Positions 1 to 8,565 of a stretch of 61,682 bases of DNA are shown piece by piece (the first letter of the stretch is position 1; each line of letters opens with the position of its first letter). Source of the stretch: an uncultured Acidimicrobiales bacterium. GTDB lineage: Bacteria; Actinomycetota; Acidimicrobiia; Acidimicrobiales; SHLQ01. Location: the NCBI GenBank assembly GCA_937934655.1, contig CALGZB010000110.1:1-61682 (forward strand). Reading direction: 5' to 3'. The notes below the pieces were generated by a model that searched no databases, was not told the origin of the DNA, and was given only the letters and a program-made list of their open reading frames with translations. The position numbers were made by a program, and so were the translations under genes.

Positions 1-1
1 C

Positions 2-1351
2 GGCCGCGCCGCCGGGCTCGATATCGATGCCTTTGCGCCGCGCCTCAGCTTCTTCTGGGCTATCGGCATGAACTTTTTCATGGAGGTCGCAAAGATGCGG
101 GCCGGCCGTCTGCTTTGGGCCAAGTTGGTCAACGAGTTCGACCCGAAGAACCCCAAGTCCACGTCGCTTCGCACCCACTGCCAGACCTCGGGCTGGAGCC
201 TCACCGCCCAGGATGTGTACAACAACGTTGCGCGCACTTGTGTTGAAGGAATGGCGGCGACGCAGGGTCACACGCAGTCGCTGCACACCAACAGTTTCGA
301 CGAAGCCTTGGCGTTGCCCACCGACTTCAGCGCCCGAATTTCACGCAACACGCAGCTCTTCCTGCAACAGGAAAGCGGCACGACCAACGTGGTCGATCCG
401 TGGGGCGGCAGTTACTACGTCGAGCGCCTCACCTATGAGCTTGCCGCCAAGGCCTGGGGTCATATTCAAGAGGTCGAGGCCACCGGCGGAATGGCCGAAG
501 CCATCGAAGCCGGAATCCCCAAGCTGCGCATCGAAGAAGCCGCAGCTCGCACTCAGGCGCGTATCGACTCGGGTCGTCAGCCGGTTGTTGGCGTCAACAA
601 GTACCTGCTCGACGAGAACGAAGACATCGACGTTCTTAAGGTCGAAAATGCCGAGGTACGTGCCGACCAGATCGCCAAACTCGAACGGCTGCGGGCCGAA
701 CGAAACTCCGACGACGTCATCTCGTCGCTCGAGGCGCTCACGAACGCCGCCGACCGGGGTGAAGGCAACCTCTTGGCGCTTGCCATCGAGGCAGCTCGTG
801 CAAGGGCTACCGTCGGAGAGATCAGCGACGCACTCGAGAAGGTCTATGGCCGGCACGTCGCACAAACCCGCACTATCTCAGGGGTGTACAGCAGCGAAGT
901 GGGACAAGCAGACAACATCACCGCCGTGCGCACTCAGGTCGCCGACTTCGAGGCCAACAACGGCCGACGTCCACGAATCCTGGTGGCCAAGATGGGCCAG
1001 GACGGCCACGATCGCGGCCAGAAGGTAATTGCTACCGCGTTTGCCGACCTTGGCTTCGACGTCGATATTGGTCCGCTCTTCCAGACCCCGGCCGAGGTCG
1101 CCCGCCAAGCCGTCGAGAACGACGTGCACATCGTTGGCGCTAGCTCTCTTGCCGCCGGTCACCTCACGTTGGTTCCCGAACTCAAGGCCGAACTCGCGGC
1201 ACTCGATCGCAGCGACATTCTTGTTGTGGTTGGTGGCGTCATTCCGCCGCAGGACTTCGACGAGCTCCGGGCTGCCGGCGCTGCAGCGATCTTCCCGCCG
1301 GGAACAATCATCGCCGATGCTGCCGGCGAGTTGCTCGAGCAACTGGGGTGA
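2..1351 (+). CDS. mutB: Methylmalonyl-CoA mutase, large (catalytic) subunit, 5'-truncated by window edge
   Basis: B12-dependent enzyme that interconverts (R)-methylmalonyl-CoA and succinyl-CoA in the cytoplasm, the last step of propionyl-CoA use. The open frame runs in from the window edge; the first visible residues ([20 protein letters not shown]) are conserved mutase barrel sequence, so the ATG at 68 is internal and not a start. The barrel is followed by the C-terminal B12-binding domain with the DGHDRG motif (codons 1001-1018), whose His is the lower axial cobalt ligand, and a typical '[14 protein letters not shown]' strand-loop. About 449 residues of a roughly 700-residue family are present. 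The stop overlaps the GTG start of meaB by 4 nt (GTGA), so the two are translationally coupled. Family assignment is secure; 'large subunit' is inferred from the intact B12 motif. Confidence 0.96.
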   Translation, partial: GRAAGLDIDAFAPRLSFFWAIGMNFFMEVAKMRAGRLLWAKLVNEFDPKNPKSTSLRTHCQTSGWSLTAQDVYNNVARTCVEGMAATQGHTQSLHTNSFDEALALPTDFSARISRNTQLFLQQESGTTNVVDPWGGSYYVERLTYELAAKAWGHIQEVEATGGMAEAIEAGIPKLRIEEAAARTQARIDSGRQPVVGVNKYLLDENEDIDVLKVENAEVRADQIAKLERLRAERNSDDVISSLEALTNAADRGEGNLLALAIEAARARATVGEISDALEKVYGRHVAQTRTISGVYSSEVGQADNITAVRTQVADFEANNGRRPRILVAKMGQDGHDRGQKVIATAFADLGFDVDIGPLFQTPAEVARQAVENDVHIVGASSLAAGHLTLVPELKAELAALDRSDILVVVGGVIPPQDFDELRAAGAAAIFPPGTIIADAAGELLEQLG

Positions 1352-2331
1352 GTCTTCCCGATCTCGACGAGCTAGTCGAAGGCGTTCGAGCTGGGAACCG
1401 GACATCCCTGGGTCGTGCCATCACCCTGGTCGAGAGCAGTCACCCTGACCATCTTTCTCATGCCCAAGATCTTCTGAATCGGTTGCTGCCATTCAGTGGC
1501 GATGCGCACCGAGTCGGTATTACCGGTGTCCCTGGCGTCGGGAAGAGCACGTTTATCGAGTCGCTCGGAACCAACCTGACTGCTGCAGGCCATCGGGTTG
1601 CGGTGTTGGCTGTCGATCCAACAAGCACCCGCACCGGCGGAAGCATCATGGGCGACAAAACCCGGATGCCTCGCCTGGCCATCGACTCGGCGGCGTTCAT
1701 TCGCCCGTCTCCGTCGTCGGGCGCATTGGGCGGCGTTGCTCGCTCTACTCGTGAGTCGATTGTGGTTGTCGAAGCCGCTGGTTTCGATGTTGTACTGGTC
1801 GAGACGGTCGGCGTTGGCCAGAGCGAAACGCTTGTGGCCGAGATGGTCGACTTCTTCTGTGTGCTCATGCTTTCGGGTGCCGGCGACGAGCTGCAAGGTA
1901 TCAAGAAGGGCGTGCTCGAGCTGGCCGACATGATCGCCGTCAACAAGGCCGATGGCGACAACGAACTCAAGGCTCGAACTGCAGCCCGCGACTACCAAGC
2001 GGCGCTTCGGCTTACGCATCCGGCATCACCCAACTGGACCCCGCCGGTGCTTACCTGCAGCGGTTTGGCCAACGTCGGTCTCGACACGTTGTGGGATCAG
2101 ATTCAGCTGCACCACAAGCTGTTGTCTGGGACCGGTGAAATCAGCGAGCGTCGCCGCCAACAACAGCTCGACTGGATGTGGGCCCTCGTCGACGACCAGT
2201 TGGTTGCCGCGCTGCGAGCAAATTCCGGGGTGCAAGCAATGGTCGAAGGCCTAGAAGCCAACGTCCTCGCCGGCACAACCACACCAACCGCCGCAGCCCT
2301 AGAACTCCTAGCAGCCTTCAACAACCGCTAA
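1348..2331 (+). CDS. meaB: Methylmalonyl-CoA mutase-associated GTPase MeaB (ArgK family)
   Basis: G3E-class P-loop GTPase that protects methylmalonyl-CoA mutase and helps load or replace its adenosylcobalamin cofactor. The Walker A motif GVPGVGKST is at residues 60-68, followed by '[20 protein letters not shown]' switch sequence, '[10 protein letters not shown]' and the base-recognition segment 'AVNKADGD'. The length of 327 aa is normal. It starts at a GTG that overlaps the mutase stop, giving stoichiometric expression with its client. No arginine/ornithine transport role is implied despite the old ArgK name. The hairpin repeats at 2340-2454 immediately follow and may end this transcript. Confidence 0.95.
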   Translation: MSLPDLDELVEGVRAGNRTSLGRAITLVESSHPDHLSHAQDLLNRLLPFSGDAHRVGITGVPGVGKSTFIESLGTNLTAAGHRVAVLAVDPTSTRTGGSIMGDKTRMPRLAIDSAAFIRPSPSSGALGGVARSTRESIVVVEAAGFDVVLVETVGVGQSETLVAEMVDFFCVLMLSGAGDELQGIKKGVLELADMIAVNKADGDNELKARTAARDYQAALRLTHPASPNWTPPVLTCSGLANVGLDTLWDQIQLHHKLLSGTGEISERRRQQQLDWMWALVDDQLVAALRANSGVQAMVEGLEANVLAGTTTPTAAALELLAAFNNR

Positions 2332-2339
2332 CCCACCCC

Positions 2340-2454
2340 CCGTTCTGGTCGAAATAATGGTCGCTGGAGCAACCATCTTTTCGACCAGTTCGACATGCTC
2401 CCGTTCTGGTTGAATATGTGGTTGCTGGGGCAACCATCTTTTCGACCAGTTCGA
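2340..2454. repeat. Two direct copies of a 54-bp hairpin unit (period 61)
   Basis: Copies at 2340-2393 and 2401-2454 differ at only a handful of positions. Each folds into a nested hairpin: outer arms CTGGTCGAAA (2345-2354) and TTTCGACCAG (2379-2388), inner arms ATGGTCGC/GCAACCAT around a 4-nt loop. In copy 2 the inner mismatch becomes a pair (GGTTGC/GCAACC). They lie between the convergent meaB and trmB genes, so a bidirectional terminator role is plausible. Confidence 0.8.
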
Positions 2455-2502
2455 GTTTTCGGCGGTGGACCGTGGGGCCTCGAAGTTGCCATCGGGGCCG
2501 AT

Positions 2503-3147
2503 CTACTGCGAGCTGGCTGCGGAACGCTGCGCAGCGAAACGCCACACCTTCAATCCTTCGCGTTCGCACTTTCGCTCACGTCGTGAGAGCGCGTCGCAGG
2601 CAGGCCGTCGTTCCCACCCGTCGTCGCTCGTCGAGAGCGGGCTGGCTTTGAGGTGGTCGGCGATCTCACGGGCGTAGAGCTCCACATCCGTGGCGATGAG
2701 GAGAAGTCCTCCGGGGCGAAGGCAGCGATAGACATCTTCGATGAACTCCGGTGTGAGCAGCAACCGTTTTGCGCGGAGCTTTGCGTTCCACCACGGGGTG
2801 GGAAAGAGGACTTCGACAATGTCGAAGCTGCTCGGCGGGGCAACGTTCGCAAGCACAGTCCTCGCATCAGCACGCCACGCAAGCAGATTGTCGAGTCCGC
2901 GTTCTTCACCGCGCACCGTCACACCGTGCACCCGCTTGCTGCGCACCTCCAGTCCGGCGATGCGCCAGTCTGGGTTGCGCTCAGCCGTGTCGAGGATGCG
3001 TCGGCCGTGGTCGAAGCCCACCTCAACAAGACATGGGCCCGGGCCTTGAAGAAAGTCGACGAATCGTGCTGCCTCATGGCGGTACTGTGGCTGCTCGAAC
3101 AGTCGACTGCCGTTCAGGGTTCCTCGAATATGACGGGGTGCGCCCAT
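2503..3147 (-). CDS. trmB: tRNA (guanine-N7-)-methyltransferase TrmB
   Basis: SAM-dependent Rossmann-fold methyltransferase predicted to make m7G46 in the variable loop of tRNAs. The SAM-binding segment is 'LVEVGFDHGRRILDTAERNP' followed by acidic 'GLEVR'. The family signature around the active site is seen as 'VLFPTPWWNAKLRAKRLL' (usual form FPDPWxKxRHxKRR) and 'LRPGGLLLIATDVELYA'. The C-terminal 'RRERKCEREGLKVWRF' matches the tRNA-binding tail of the family. At 214 aa the length is normal. PTPWW replacing PDPWP is a visible divergence in the catalytic loop, so exact substrate specificity is slightly less sure. It faces meaB convergently; the upstream side is a long gene-free stretch. Confidence 0.85.
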   Translation of the reverse strand: MGAPRHIRGTLNGSRLFEQPQYRHEAARFVDFLQGPGPCLVEVGFDHGRRILDTAERNPDWRIAGLEVRSKRVHGVTVRGEERGLDNLLAWRADARTVLANVAPPSSFDIVEVLFPTPWWNAKLRAKRLLLTPEFIEDVYRCLRPGGLLLIATDVELYAREIADHLKASPLSTSDDGWERRPACDALSRRERKCEREGLKVWRFAAQRSAASSQ

Positions 3148-3587
3148 GCAATTGGCTTACCACGACATGGCGCCCAGCGAGTCGTCTGGCTTCGAGATGA
3201 TTCGAAATCCAGATATCTTGTGACGTCGGGTCGAAGCTGCTCGTGCATCGCATCGAAGAAGGCCTGATCGACTCGAACGAGTCGTCTCTCACTCACTCGT
3301 TGATGACTCGGCCAGACCTGAGGGACTGCGAGCCTCACGAGAAGTTCGGCCTTAGCGCTGTGCTACCTCACGAGACGCCAACGATGACGGGCGAGCCGGA
3401 TGAGCGCTGTGCTACTAGCTATTTGCTGTGGCGATCCGCCCTGTTCGATGCCAGAACGGCCAGGCATTGTTTCACCGCTGGAGCGGAAGATCTGGACCAG
3501 TCGAAAGGTCCAAGGTGCCATGAAGAAATCGGACACTCGCTGTTACCCACCACGACCAGAGATGTACGAGCTCGCTAGGGAGCTGCT
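3148..3587. other. Gene-free stretch upstream of trmB
   Basis: I see no ORF with convincing protein character on either strand. The only local structure is a short palindromic run (GACTCGAACGAGTC near 3270). It probably contains the trmB promoter near 3148-3200. The stretch runs directly into the 12-bp minisatellite. Confidence 0.5.
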
Positions 3588-3755
3588 CTGGCACTTGCTC
3601 TGACACTTGGTCTGGCACTTGCTCTGACACCTGGTCTGGCACTTGCTCTGGCACTTGCTCTGACACTTGCTCTGGCACTTGCTCTGACACTTGGTCTGGC
3701 ACCTGGTCTGGCACCTGGTCTGACACCTGGTCTGACCCCGGGTCTGGCGCTCGGG
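3588..3755. repeat. 12-bp minisatellite, 14 units, just upstream of the SHMT-like gene
   Basis: Fourteen consecutive 12-nt units of the form CTGRCACYTGSY (for example CTGGCACTTGCT and CTGACACCTGGT), without indels, over exactly 168 bp. Units vary mainly at three positions, and the last two (3732-3755) have decayed. The array ends 11 nt before the -10-like hexamer and 23 nt before the ATG at 3779. The 12-nt period keeps every frame open, which generates spurious long minus-strand ORFs (S/D-E-Q-V-P repeats). Confidence 0.9.
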
Positions 3756-3766
3756 AATGATTCGGG

Positions 3767-3772
3767 TAGACA
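3767..3772 (+). promoter_or_regulatory. -10-like hexamer TAGACA for the SHMT-like gene
   Basis: TAGACA lies 6 nt before the ATG at 3779 with no Shine-Dalgarno sequence, as expected for a leaderless transcript. The same geometry recurs at a dozen other genes in the window. Confidence 0.45.
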
Positions 3773-3778
3773 ACAGGC

Positions 3779-5101
3779 ATGAAACACGTTGCTTCCAAAC
3801 GCCTGGCTGAACGACCTTGGGTACCCGCCGACTCTGAAGCGCTTGTGGCGAGAATTGCTGAGGTGACCGCTGGGTCTGAAACGTCGACGATCGATGAGCG
3901 GCTCCACGAGTTGATGGGGGACAACCGCCGCATCCATGAGGCCGAGTGTCTTAACCTCAACCCGGCCACCAACGTGATGAATCCCAAAGCCGAGGCTGCG
4001 CTGTCTTCCGGACTTGGGTCGCGGCCATCGCTTGGTTACCCAGGCAATAAGTACGAGATGGGGCTTGAGGCGATCGAAGAAGTCGAGATCATCGCCGCCG
4101 AGTTAGCCGCCGATGTCTTCAAAGCACAGTACGCCGAGGTGCGCGTCGGCTCTGGAGCCCTCGCCAACCTCTATACGTTCATGGCCCTTGCCGAACCTGG
4201 TGACGCCATCATCGTTCCGCCTGCATCGATCGGCGGCCATGTAACCCACCACTTTGCCGGCGCCGCTGGTCTTTATGGCCTCGACATTCACTATGCGCCG
4301 ATCGACCCCGATCGTTACACCGTCGACCCCGACGAGCTGCGCATGCTGGCCGAGGAGGTCCAGCCAAAGATCATCACGACCGGCGGGAGTCTCAACCTTA
4401 CGCACCACCCGGTCGACGAGATCCGAGCGATCGCCGACGATGTTGGCGCCAAGGTGCTTTTCGACGCCGCACATTTGTCGGGTCCTATCGCTGGTGGATC
4501 GTGGCCAAACCCGTTGTTGGAGGGCGCCCATGTGATGACGATGAGTACCTACAAGAGCCTGGGCGGACCGCCGTCGGGCTTGTTGGTCACCAACGATGCG
4601 GTGATCGCCGAACGGGTTGATGCCATTGCGTACCCAGGGCTCACCGCAAACTTCGACGCCGCCAAAACCGCTGCCTTGGCTATCACGATGCTCGACTGGA
4701 AAGCCGAAGGCGCCGCCTACGCCTCAACGATGAGCAGCGTGGCGTCATTGCTGGCGGCTGAACTGGAAACGCTAGGTGTGCCAGTGCACTCCACGGTTGA
4801 CGGCCACACCTACTCGCATGCCTTCGCTATTGACGCACGCGAGTACGGTGGCGGTCACGAGGCCGCACTCCAGCTTCGTCAAAGCAACCTGCTCGCGTCG
4901 GCGATCGGGCTCCCGGTTGACGACGGCGCTGGCCTTCGAATCGGCCTGAATGAACCGGTTCGCTGGGGAGTCTCCACTGAGGACGTACCCGAGCTCGCCA
5001 TGCTGATTGCAGCGGCGCTCGAGGGTTCGGACCCGCAAGCAACAGCCGCCAAGGTCACCGACTTCCGCAGCCGTTTCCAGACGATTCACTTCATCCGCTA
5101 A
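3779..5101 (+). CDS. Serine hydroxymethyltransferase-like PLP enzyme (divergent)
   Basis: Fold-type I PLP-dependent enzyme related to serine/glycine hydroxymethyltransferase. Visible landmarks are the N-terminal 'LNLNPATNVMNPKAEAALSS' and 'GYPGNKYEMG' substrate-region motifs, 'VRVGSGALANLYTFMAL', the cofactor Asp in 'VLFDAAHLSG' (Asp229, His232) and the Schiff-base Lys259 in 'MSTYKSLGGPPSG'. Classical GlyA has TTHKTLRGPRGG here, so the active-site loop is clearly different. At 440 aa the length is close to GlyA. It may act on another beta-hydroxy or alpha-methyl amino acid rather than be the housekeeping enzyme; function beyond the family is inference. It is monocistronic, faces the LLM gene tail to tail with a 12-bp gap, and has a minisatellite at its promoter. 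Confidence 0.8.
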   Translation: MKHVASKRLAERPWVPADSEALVARIAEVTAGSETSTIDERLHELMGDNRRIHEAECLNLNPATNVMNPKAEAALSSGLGSRPSLGYPGNKYEMGLEAIEEVEIIAAELAADVFKAQYAEVRVGSGALANLYTFMALAEPGDAIIVPPASIGGHVTHHFAGAAGLYGLDIHYAPIDPDRYTVDPDELRMLAEEVQPKIITTGGSLNLTHHPVDEIRAIADDVGAKVLFDAAHLSGPIAGGSWPNPLLEGAHVMTMSTYKSLGGPPSGLLVTNDAVIAERVDAIAYPGLTANFDAAKTAALAITMLDWKAEGAAYASTMSSVASLLAAELETLGVPVHSTVDGHTYSHAFAIDAREYGGGHEAALQLRQSNLLASAIGLPVDDGAGLRIGLNEPVRWGVSTEDVPELAMLIAAALEGSDPQATAAKVTDFRSRFQTIHFIR

Positions 5102-5113
5102 GGCGCTCGGCCG

Positions 5114-6370
5114 TTACCGATCGATCGCCGAGTCGTCAGGGACTTGTGCCTTCTTGACCGATGCTGCGATAACCGGAATCTCGTCGTCGGCGAGGGGCTG
5201 CATCCACTCTTTGCGAGCTAGCGCGGCTTCGATGAACGGTGCCAGCTCGGCTTCCTTCTTTGCGATGCGTTCGGCCTCACCGGCGTGGAATTCGGGCATG
5301 ACCTCGCGAGCGAACATTTCGAGCGATGCGCAGATGTCCTCATGCCGGTTCATGCCGGCCTGCTGAATGAAGATCAGCTGATCGACCCCGGCGCCGGCGA
5401 GATCCCGAAGGTGTCGACGCGCATCGTCGGGGGTGCCAATAGCTGATGCATACTCGTCCCCGCTATCCATGGCCTTGGCGATGAACTTCTCGGTTGCGTC
5501 GTCGCCGCGTGCCGCCTGAAAGTCGTCCCACAGCGACGTGCGACCAGGAACACAATCCTGGGTAACCATCGCCCCGATCGAGTAGTTAAAGAACTCGAAT
5601 CCTTCTCGACCCCGACGAATAGCCTCGGCTCGGTCTTCGTGGAGTGAGAAGCCGGTAACGAGTGCAATGTTGGCGTTTACGGTGTGCCCGAGCGGCACAC
5701 ATTCGTCGCTCTTAATGATGTCGTAGTAACTCTTGACCCAATGCTCTGCCTCGGTCGCGTCGACGAACGAGAAGGCGAGCGCCCCAATCCCGAGACGAGC
5801 GGCGAGCTCAATGGTCGAGCGGTTGGTGCACGCAATCCACATGGGAGGATGCGGTTTCTGACTGGGCTTAGGCAACACGTTGCGGCACGGCATCGAGAAA
5901 TAGTCGCCGTCGAAGCCTGGGTAGGGATCGAGTGCCATCATGTTGGCAATCTGACCGCCGGCCTCGATACTCATGGCGCGCTTCTCCCTGGCCGGAATGT
6001 CGAACCCACCCAACTCCATGCGAGTTGCACCTTCACCAATGCCGAATTCGACCCGGCCGCGCGAGATCAGGTCGAGGGTGGAGATTTCCTCGGCCACCCT
6101 TGCCGGGTGGTTGTATGCAGGCGGCGTCTGTTTGATGCCGTGCCCGATGCGAATGTTTTTGGTGCGGGCGGCACAGGCAGCGAGGAAGACCTCGGGGGCC
6201 GAAGAGTGCGAGTACTCATCGAGAAAGTGATGTTCGACGGCCCACACATGGTCGATGCCGAGTTCGTCGGCCAACACGACCTGGTCGACCGCATCATTAA
6301 GAAGCTTCTCCTCAGCCCCTTCATTCCACGGCTTTGGCAACTGGTGCTCGTAGAAAATTCCGAACTTCAT
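5114..6370 (-). CDS. LLM-class (luciferase-like) flavin-dependent monooxygenase
   Basis: TIM-barrel FMN-dependent oxidoreductase of the bacterial-luciferase superfamily. The N-terminus 'MKFGIFYEHQLPKPW', the 'WAVEHHFLDEYSHSSAPEVF' segment, 'RIGHGIKQTPPAYNHPARVA' and 'GRVEFGIGEGATRMEL' are typical. Such enzymes use reduced flavin from a partner reductase to oxidise small organics; the substrate cannot be read from the sequence. At 418 aa it carries a longer C-terminus than the approximately 350-residue core. It is last in a minus-strand series, separated from the SDR gene by 131 bp that hold a perfect 11-bp inverted repeat, so it may have its own promoter. Confidence 0.88.
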   Translation of the reverse strand: MKFGIFYEHQLPKPWNEGAEEKLLNDAVDQVVLADELGIDHVWAVEHHFLDEYSHSSAPEVFLAACAARTKNIRIGHGIKQTPPAYNHPARVAEEISTLDLISRGRVEFGIGEGATRMELGGFDIPAREKRAMSIEAGGQIANMMALDPYPGFDGDYFSMPCRNVLPKPSQKPHPPMWIACTNRSTIELAARLGIGALAFSFVDATEAEHWVKSYYDIIKSDECVPLGHTVNANIALVTGFSLHEDRAEAIRRGREGFEFFNYSIGAMVTQDCVPGRTSLWDDFQAARGDDATEKFIAKAMDSGDEYASAIGTPDDARRHLRDLAGAGVDQLIFIQQAGMNRHEDICASLEMFAREVMPEFHAGEAERIAKKEAELAPFIEAALARKEWMQPLADDEIPVIAASVKKAQVPDDSAIDR

Positions 6371-6444
6371 AGTCGACCCCCATCGAACGAATTGGGTTTC
6401 AAGCTAGACGAACCCGTGGAGACCCGGAAACCTTCAAGGTCCCA

Positions 6445-6494
6445 AATCTCGTGACACAACCCCACAGAAATTGTCGCCCGGTGTCACGAGACTT
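6445..6494. repeat. Palindromic dispersed element, copy 1 (perfect 11-bp inverted repeat)
   Basis: TCTCGTGACAC (6447-6457) pairs perfectly with GTGTCACGAGA (6481-6491) across a 23-nt loop. The minus-strand reading aligns well with the element at 55218-55265: shared blocks include TCTCGTG-CACC, GCGACAA and TGTCA-GAGATT. It lies downstream of the SDR gene and may serve as a terminator. Confidence 0.6.
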
Positions 6495-6501
6495 CGAAGC
6501 G

Positions 6502-7350
6502 CTAGACGGCGCCGCCGGAGATTTCGATGTCGAAGGCGGTGATGTAGGACGACTCGTCGGACAGGAGGAACAGTGCGGCCGATGCGACTTCGTCGAGCGA
6601 CCCGTATCGCCGCATTGGAACTGCGCCGAGCATCTGCTCGGCTACTTCGGCTGGATTATTGGAGAAGTACTGACTTGGCGTCGATGCCTGAAGCTCGACC
6701 TGTCGGTCCCACATTGCGCCAGGGCCGATGAACGCTGGGCTGATCGAGTTCACTCGAATCGAACGGTTGGCTAGGTCCTTTGCGGCCGTCTTGGTGAGCG
6801 CGATAACGGCCGCCTTTGAGGCGCTGTAGGCGGCCATATTGGGGGCGCCGCCATGAGCCATCGATGCGGTGTTTACGACGGCTCCCGGTTGGTCAGCGGC
6901 GATAAGTGTCCGAGCGAAACTCTGGAGCACCAGGAACACCCCGGTGATGTTGATGTCGAGCACCCGGCGAAAGTCGTCGACCTCATAGTCGAGGATGTTC
7001 GAAAACTCGCCCTGGTAACCGGCGTTGTTGAACAGCAGATCGGCGACGACACCGTCGCCGGCGAGTGTCTCGAATGCTTCGGCAACGCTTTCAGCGTCGG
7101 TGACATCGAACGGCGCGATGATTGGATCCAGCTCGGGTCGAACCGATGAGCACAACGCTGCAGTCTGCTCGAGGCCAGAGCGAGCGGAGGGCAGATCGGC
7201 CAACACCAACCGAGCGCCGCCGGCAGCTAGCCGAACGGCTGTGGCTCGGCCGATATCGCCAGAGGCGCCGGTGACGAGAGCCGTGCGGTCGGCAAACACC
7301 GGCTGAGTAGGCGTGGGTTCGGAGGTTGTGTTTTCGGATGCGGGCTGCAT
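6502..7350 (-). CDS. Short-chain dehydrogenase/reductase (SDR)
   Basis: Classical SDR, NAD(P)-dependent. Dinucleotide-binding 'ALVTGASGDIGRA' (TGxxxGxG) follows a roughly 20-residue N-terminal extension; 'LFNNAGYQG' is the NNAG motif, 'NTASMAH' carries the catalytic Ser, and 'AAYSASKAAV' supplies the YxxxK pair. 'SIRVNSISPAFI' is the usual post-catalytic segment. The C-terminus 'ITAFDIEISGGAV' matches the family. A strong ribosome-binding site (AAGGGAA, 5 nt before the ATG) supports the start. It is 42 bp behind the MFS gene and most likely co-transcribed with it and the HTH-citrate synthase. The substrate is unknown. Confidence 0.92.
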   Translation of the reverse strand: MQPASENTTSEPTPTQPVFADRTALVTGASGDIGRATAVRLAAGGARLVLADLPSARSGLEQTAALCSSVRPELDPIIAPFDVTDAESVAEAFETLAGDGVVADLLFNNAGYQGEFSNILDYEVDDFRRVLDINITGVFLVLQSFARTLIAADQPGAVVNTASMAHGGAPNMAAYSASKAAVIALTKTAAKDLANRSIRVNSISPAFIGPGAMWDRQVELQASTPSQYFSNNPAEVAEQMLGAVPMRRYGSLDEVASAALFLLSDESSYITAFDIEISGGAV

Positions 7351-7392
7351 GAGTATTCCCTTGTGAATGTGCGGAACGAGGTCTGAGTCTGG

Positions 7393-8565
7393 CTAGTGAG
7401 AGGTGCGGGCGTCGGCGAGCGGTGCTACGGCAAACAGCAGTGCAACGGTGGCGAACAGGCCGCCGCCGAGGACCATGGTGAAACCCGTAGAGGTTGCGCC
7501 AAAGAGGGGAGCGGCTGCCAGTGCGCCGACGGTTTGGCCGAGGCGAGCAGACGATACCCAAGCTGCCATCACCACACCTCGTCGTTCGGGGGTCGCTACC
7601 GAGGTTGCGACATCTTGAAGCGTGGGAATGATTGCTCCATCGCCAAGGCCGTAGAGAAGTGCTGCCAGGATGATGACCAGAACCGTCGGAGCGAGCCCAA
7701 TCCCCGCAGCAGCGACGGCGATGAGGGTGCTCGAAGCAACCAAGATGCCTCGAACCGGGAACGCCTTGCGGATACGACCGAGGTTGAAAGCCACCAAGGT
7801 TGCGCCGATCGACGGCGACGAGAGCACCAAGCCGCGGGCGCCCGGCCCAAGGCCGAACTCGCTTTCGAGGTGGAGCGGGAAGGTGGTGAGAAAGACGCCG
7901 AAGATCACAACGAAGAGCAAAAAGACACCACCGATGACCGTGAGAACAACCGGTGATCGCAGCTCGATGGCCGTATCGCGGAGTTGTTGGCGCACGGTGA
8001 CGGTGGCACCAGGCCGGTGTACCGGGAGGACTCGAATCCCGGTGGCGGCAACCAGCAGACCAACCGTGGTGAGCGCAAGCGACCAACGCCAGTTCGTTAC
8101 CTCGGCAATGAGCCCCGACACCGAGGGAGCAAGCACGAGTCCCAGCGTGAGTACCGCCGAGTTCCGGCCGACCAGCGTGCTTCGTTCGTTGCCTTCCCAG
8201 TTATCGCCGATGAGCACAACGGCGAGGTTGATAAGTCCGGCCGAACCGGCTCCCTGAAGCAATCGAGCGATGAGAAGTGTCTCAAAGGTGGGGGCAAGTG
8301 CCGAGGCGATACCCATAAAGCCGAACAACCAGAGGCAGGGAAGAAGGGCCTTACGGCGGCCGAACCGGTCGGCGACGATGCCGATGATGGGTGCAACAAC
8401 AATGCCTGGGAGCGGACCAGCAGCCACAAGCAATCCGGCTCGGCTTTCGGGCTGGCCAAGGTCGCGCAGAATGTCAGGGATGTTCGGCGTGAGCATCGTG
8501 TTGGCCAAGATGCCGGCCATCGTCACCGAGTAGATGAACCACAGCGGTGGACGGTTGTCATTCAT
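7393..8565 (-). CDS. MFS drug/metabolite exporter
   Basis: Major facilitator, about 390 aa and 12 predicted membrane helices. Signature segments are 'GIVADRFGRRKALLPCLWLF' (loop 2-3 GxxxDRxGRR motif), 'LLIARLLQGAGSAG' (antiporter-type motif) and 'YGLGDGAIIPTLQDVATSV'. I place the start at the ATG at 8565 ('MNDNRPPLWF'), which overlaps the end of the citrate synthase gene by 8 nt; the longer frame would add 36 unlikely residues. The overlap indicates translational coupling to the upstream gene. Probably a proton-coupled efflux pump; the substrate is unknown. Confidence 0.88.
   Translation of the reverse strand: MNDNRPPLWFIYSVTMAGILANTMLTPNIPDILRDLGQPESRAGLLVAAGPLPGIVVAPIIGIVADRFGRRKALLPCLWLFGFMGIASALAPTFETLLIARLLQGAGSAGLINLAVVLIGDNWEGNERSTLVGRNSAVLTLGLVLAPSVSGLIAEVTNWRWSLALTTVGLLVAATGIRVLPVHRPGATVTVRQQLRDTAIELRSPVVLTVIGGVFLLFVVIFGVFLTTFPLHLESEFGLGPGARGLVLSSPSIGATLVAFNLGRIRKAFPVRGILVASSTLIAVAAAGIGLAPTVLVIILAALLYGLGDGAIIPTLQDVATSVATPERRGVVMAAWVSSARLGQTVGALAAAPLFGATSTGFTMVLGGGLFATVALLFAVAPLADARTSH

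Noticed and set aside
3243..3578. 111-codon plus-strand ORF
   Set aside because: No ribosome-binding site, promoter hexamer or protein-like pattern; composition looks random.
3472..3987. Minus-strand ORF with DQVPEQVSEQV-type repeats (and its sister frame at 3543-3773)
   Set aside because: It is an artefact of the 12-bp minisatellite staying open in all frames and runs into the SHMT-like coding sequence on the other strand.
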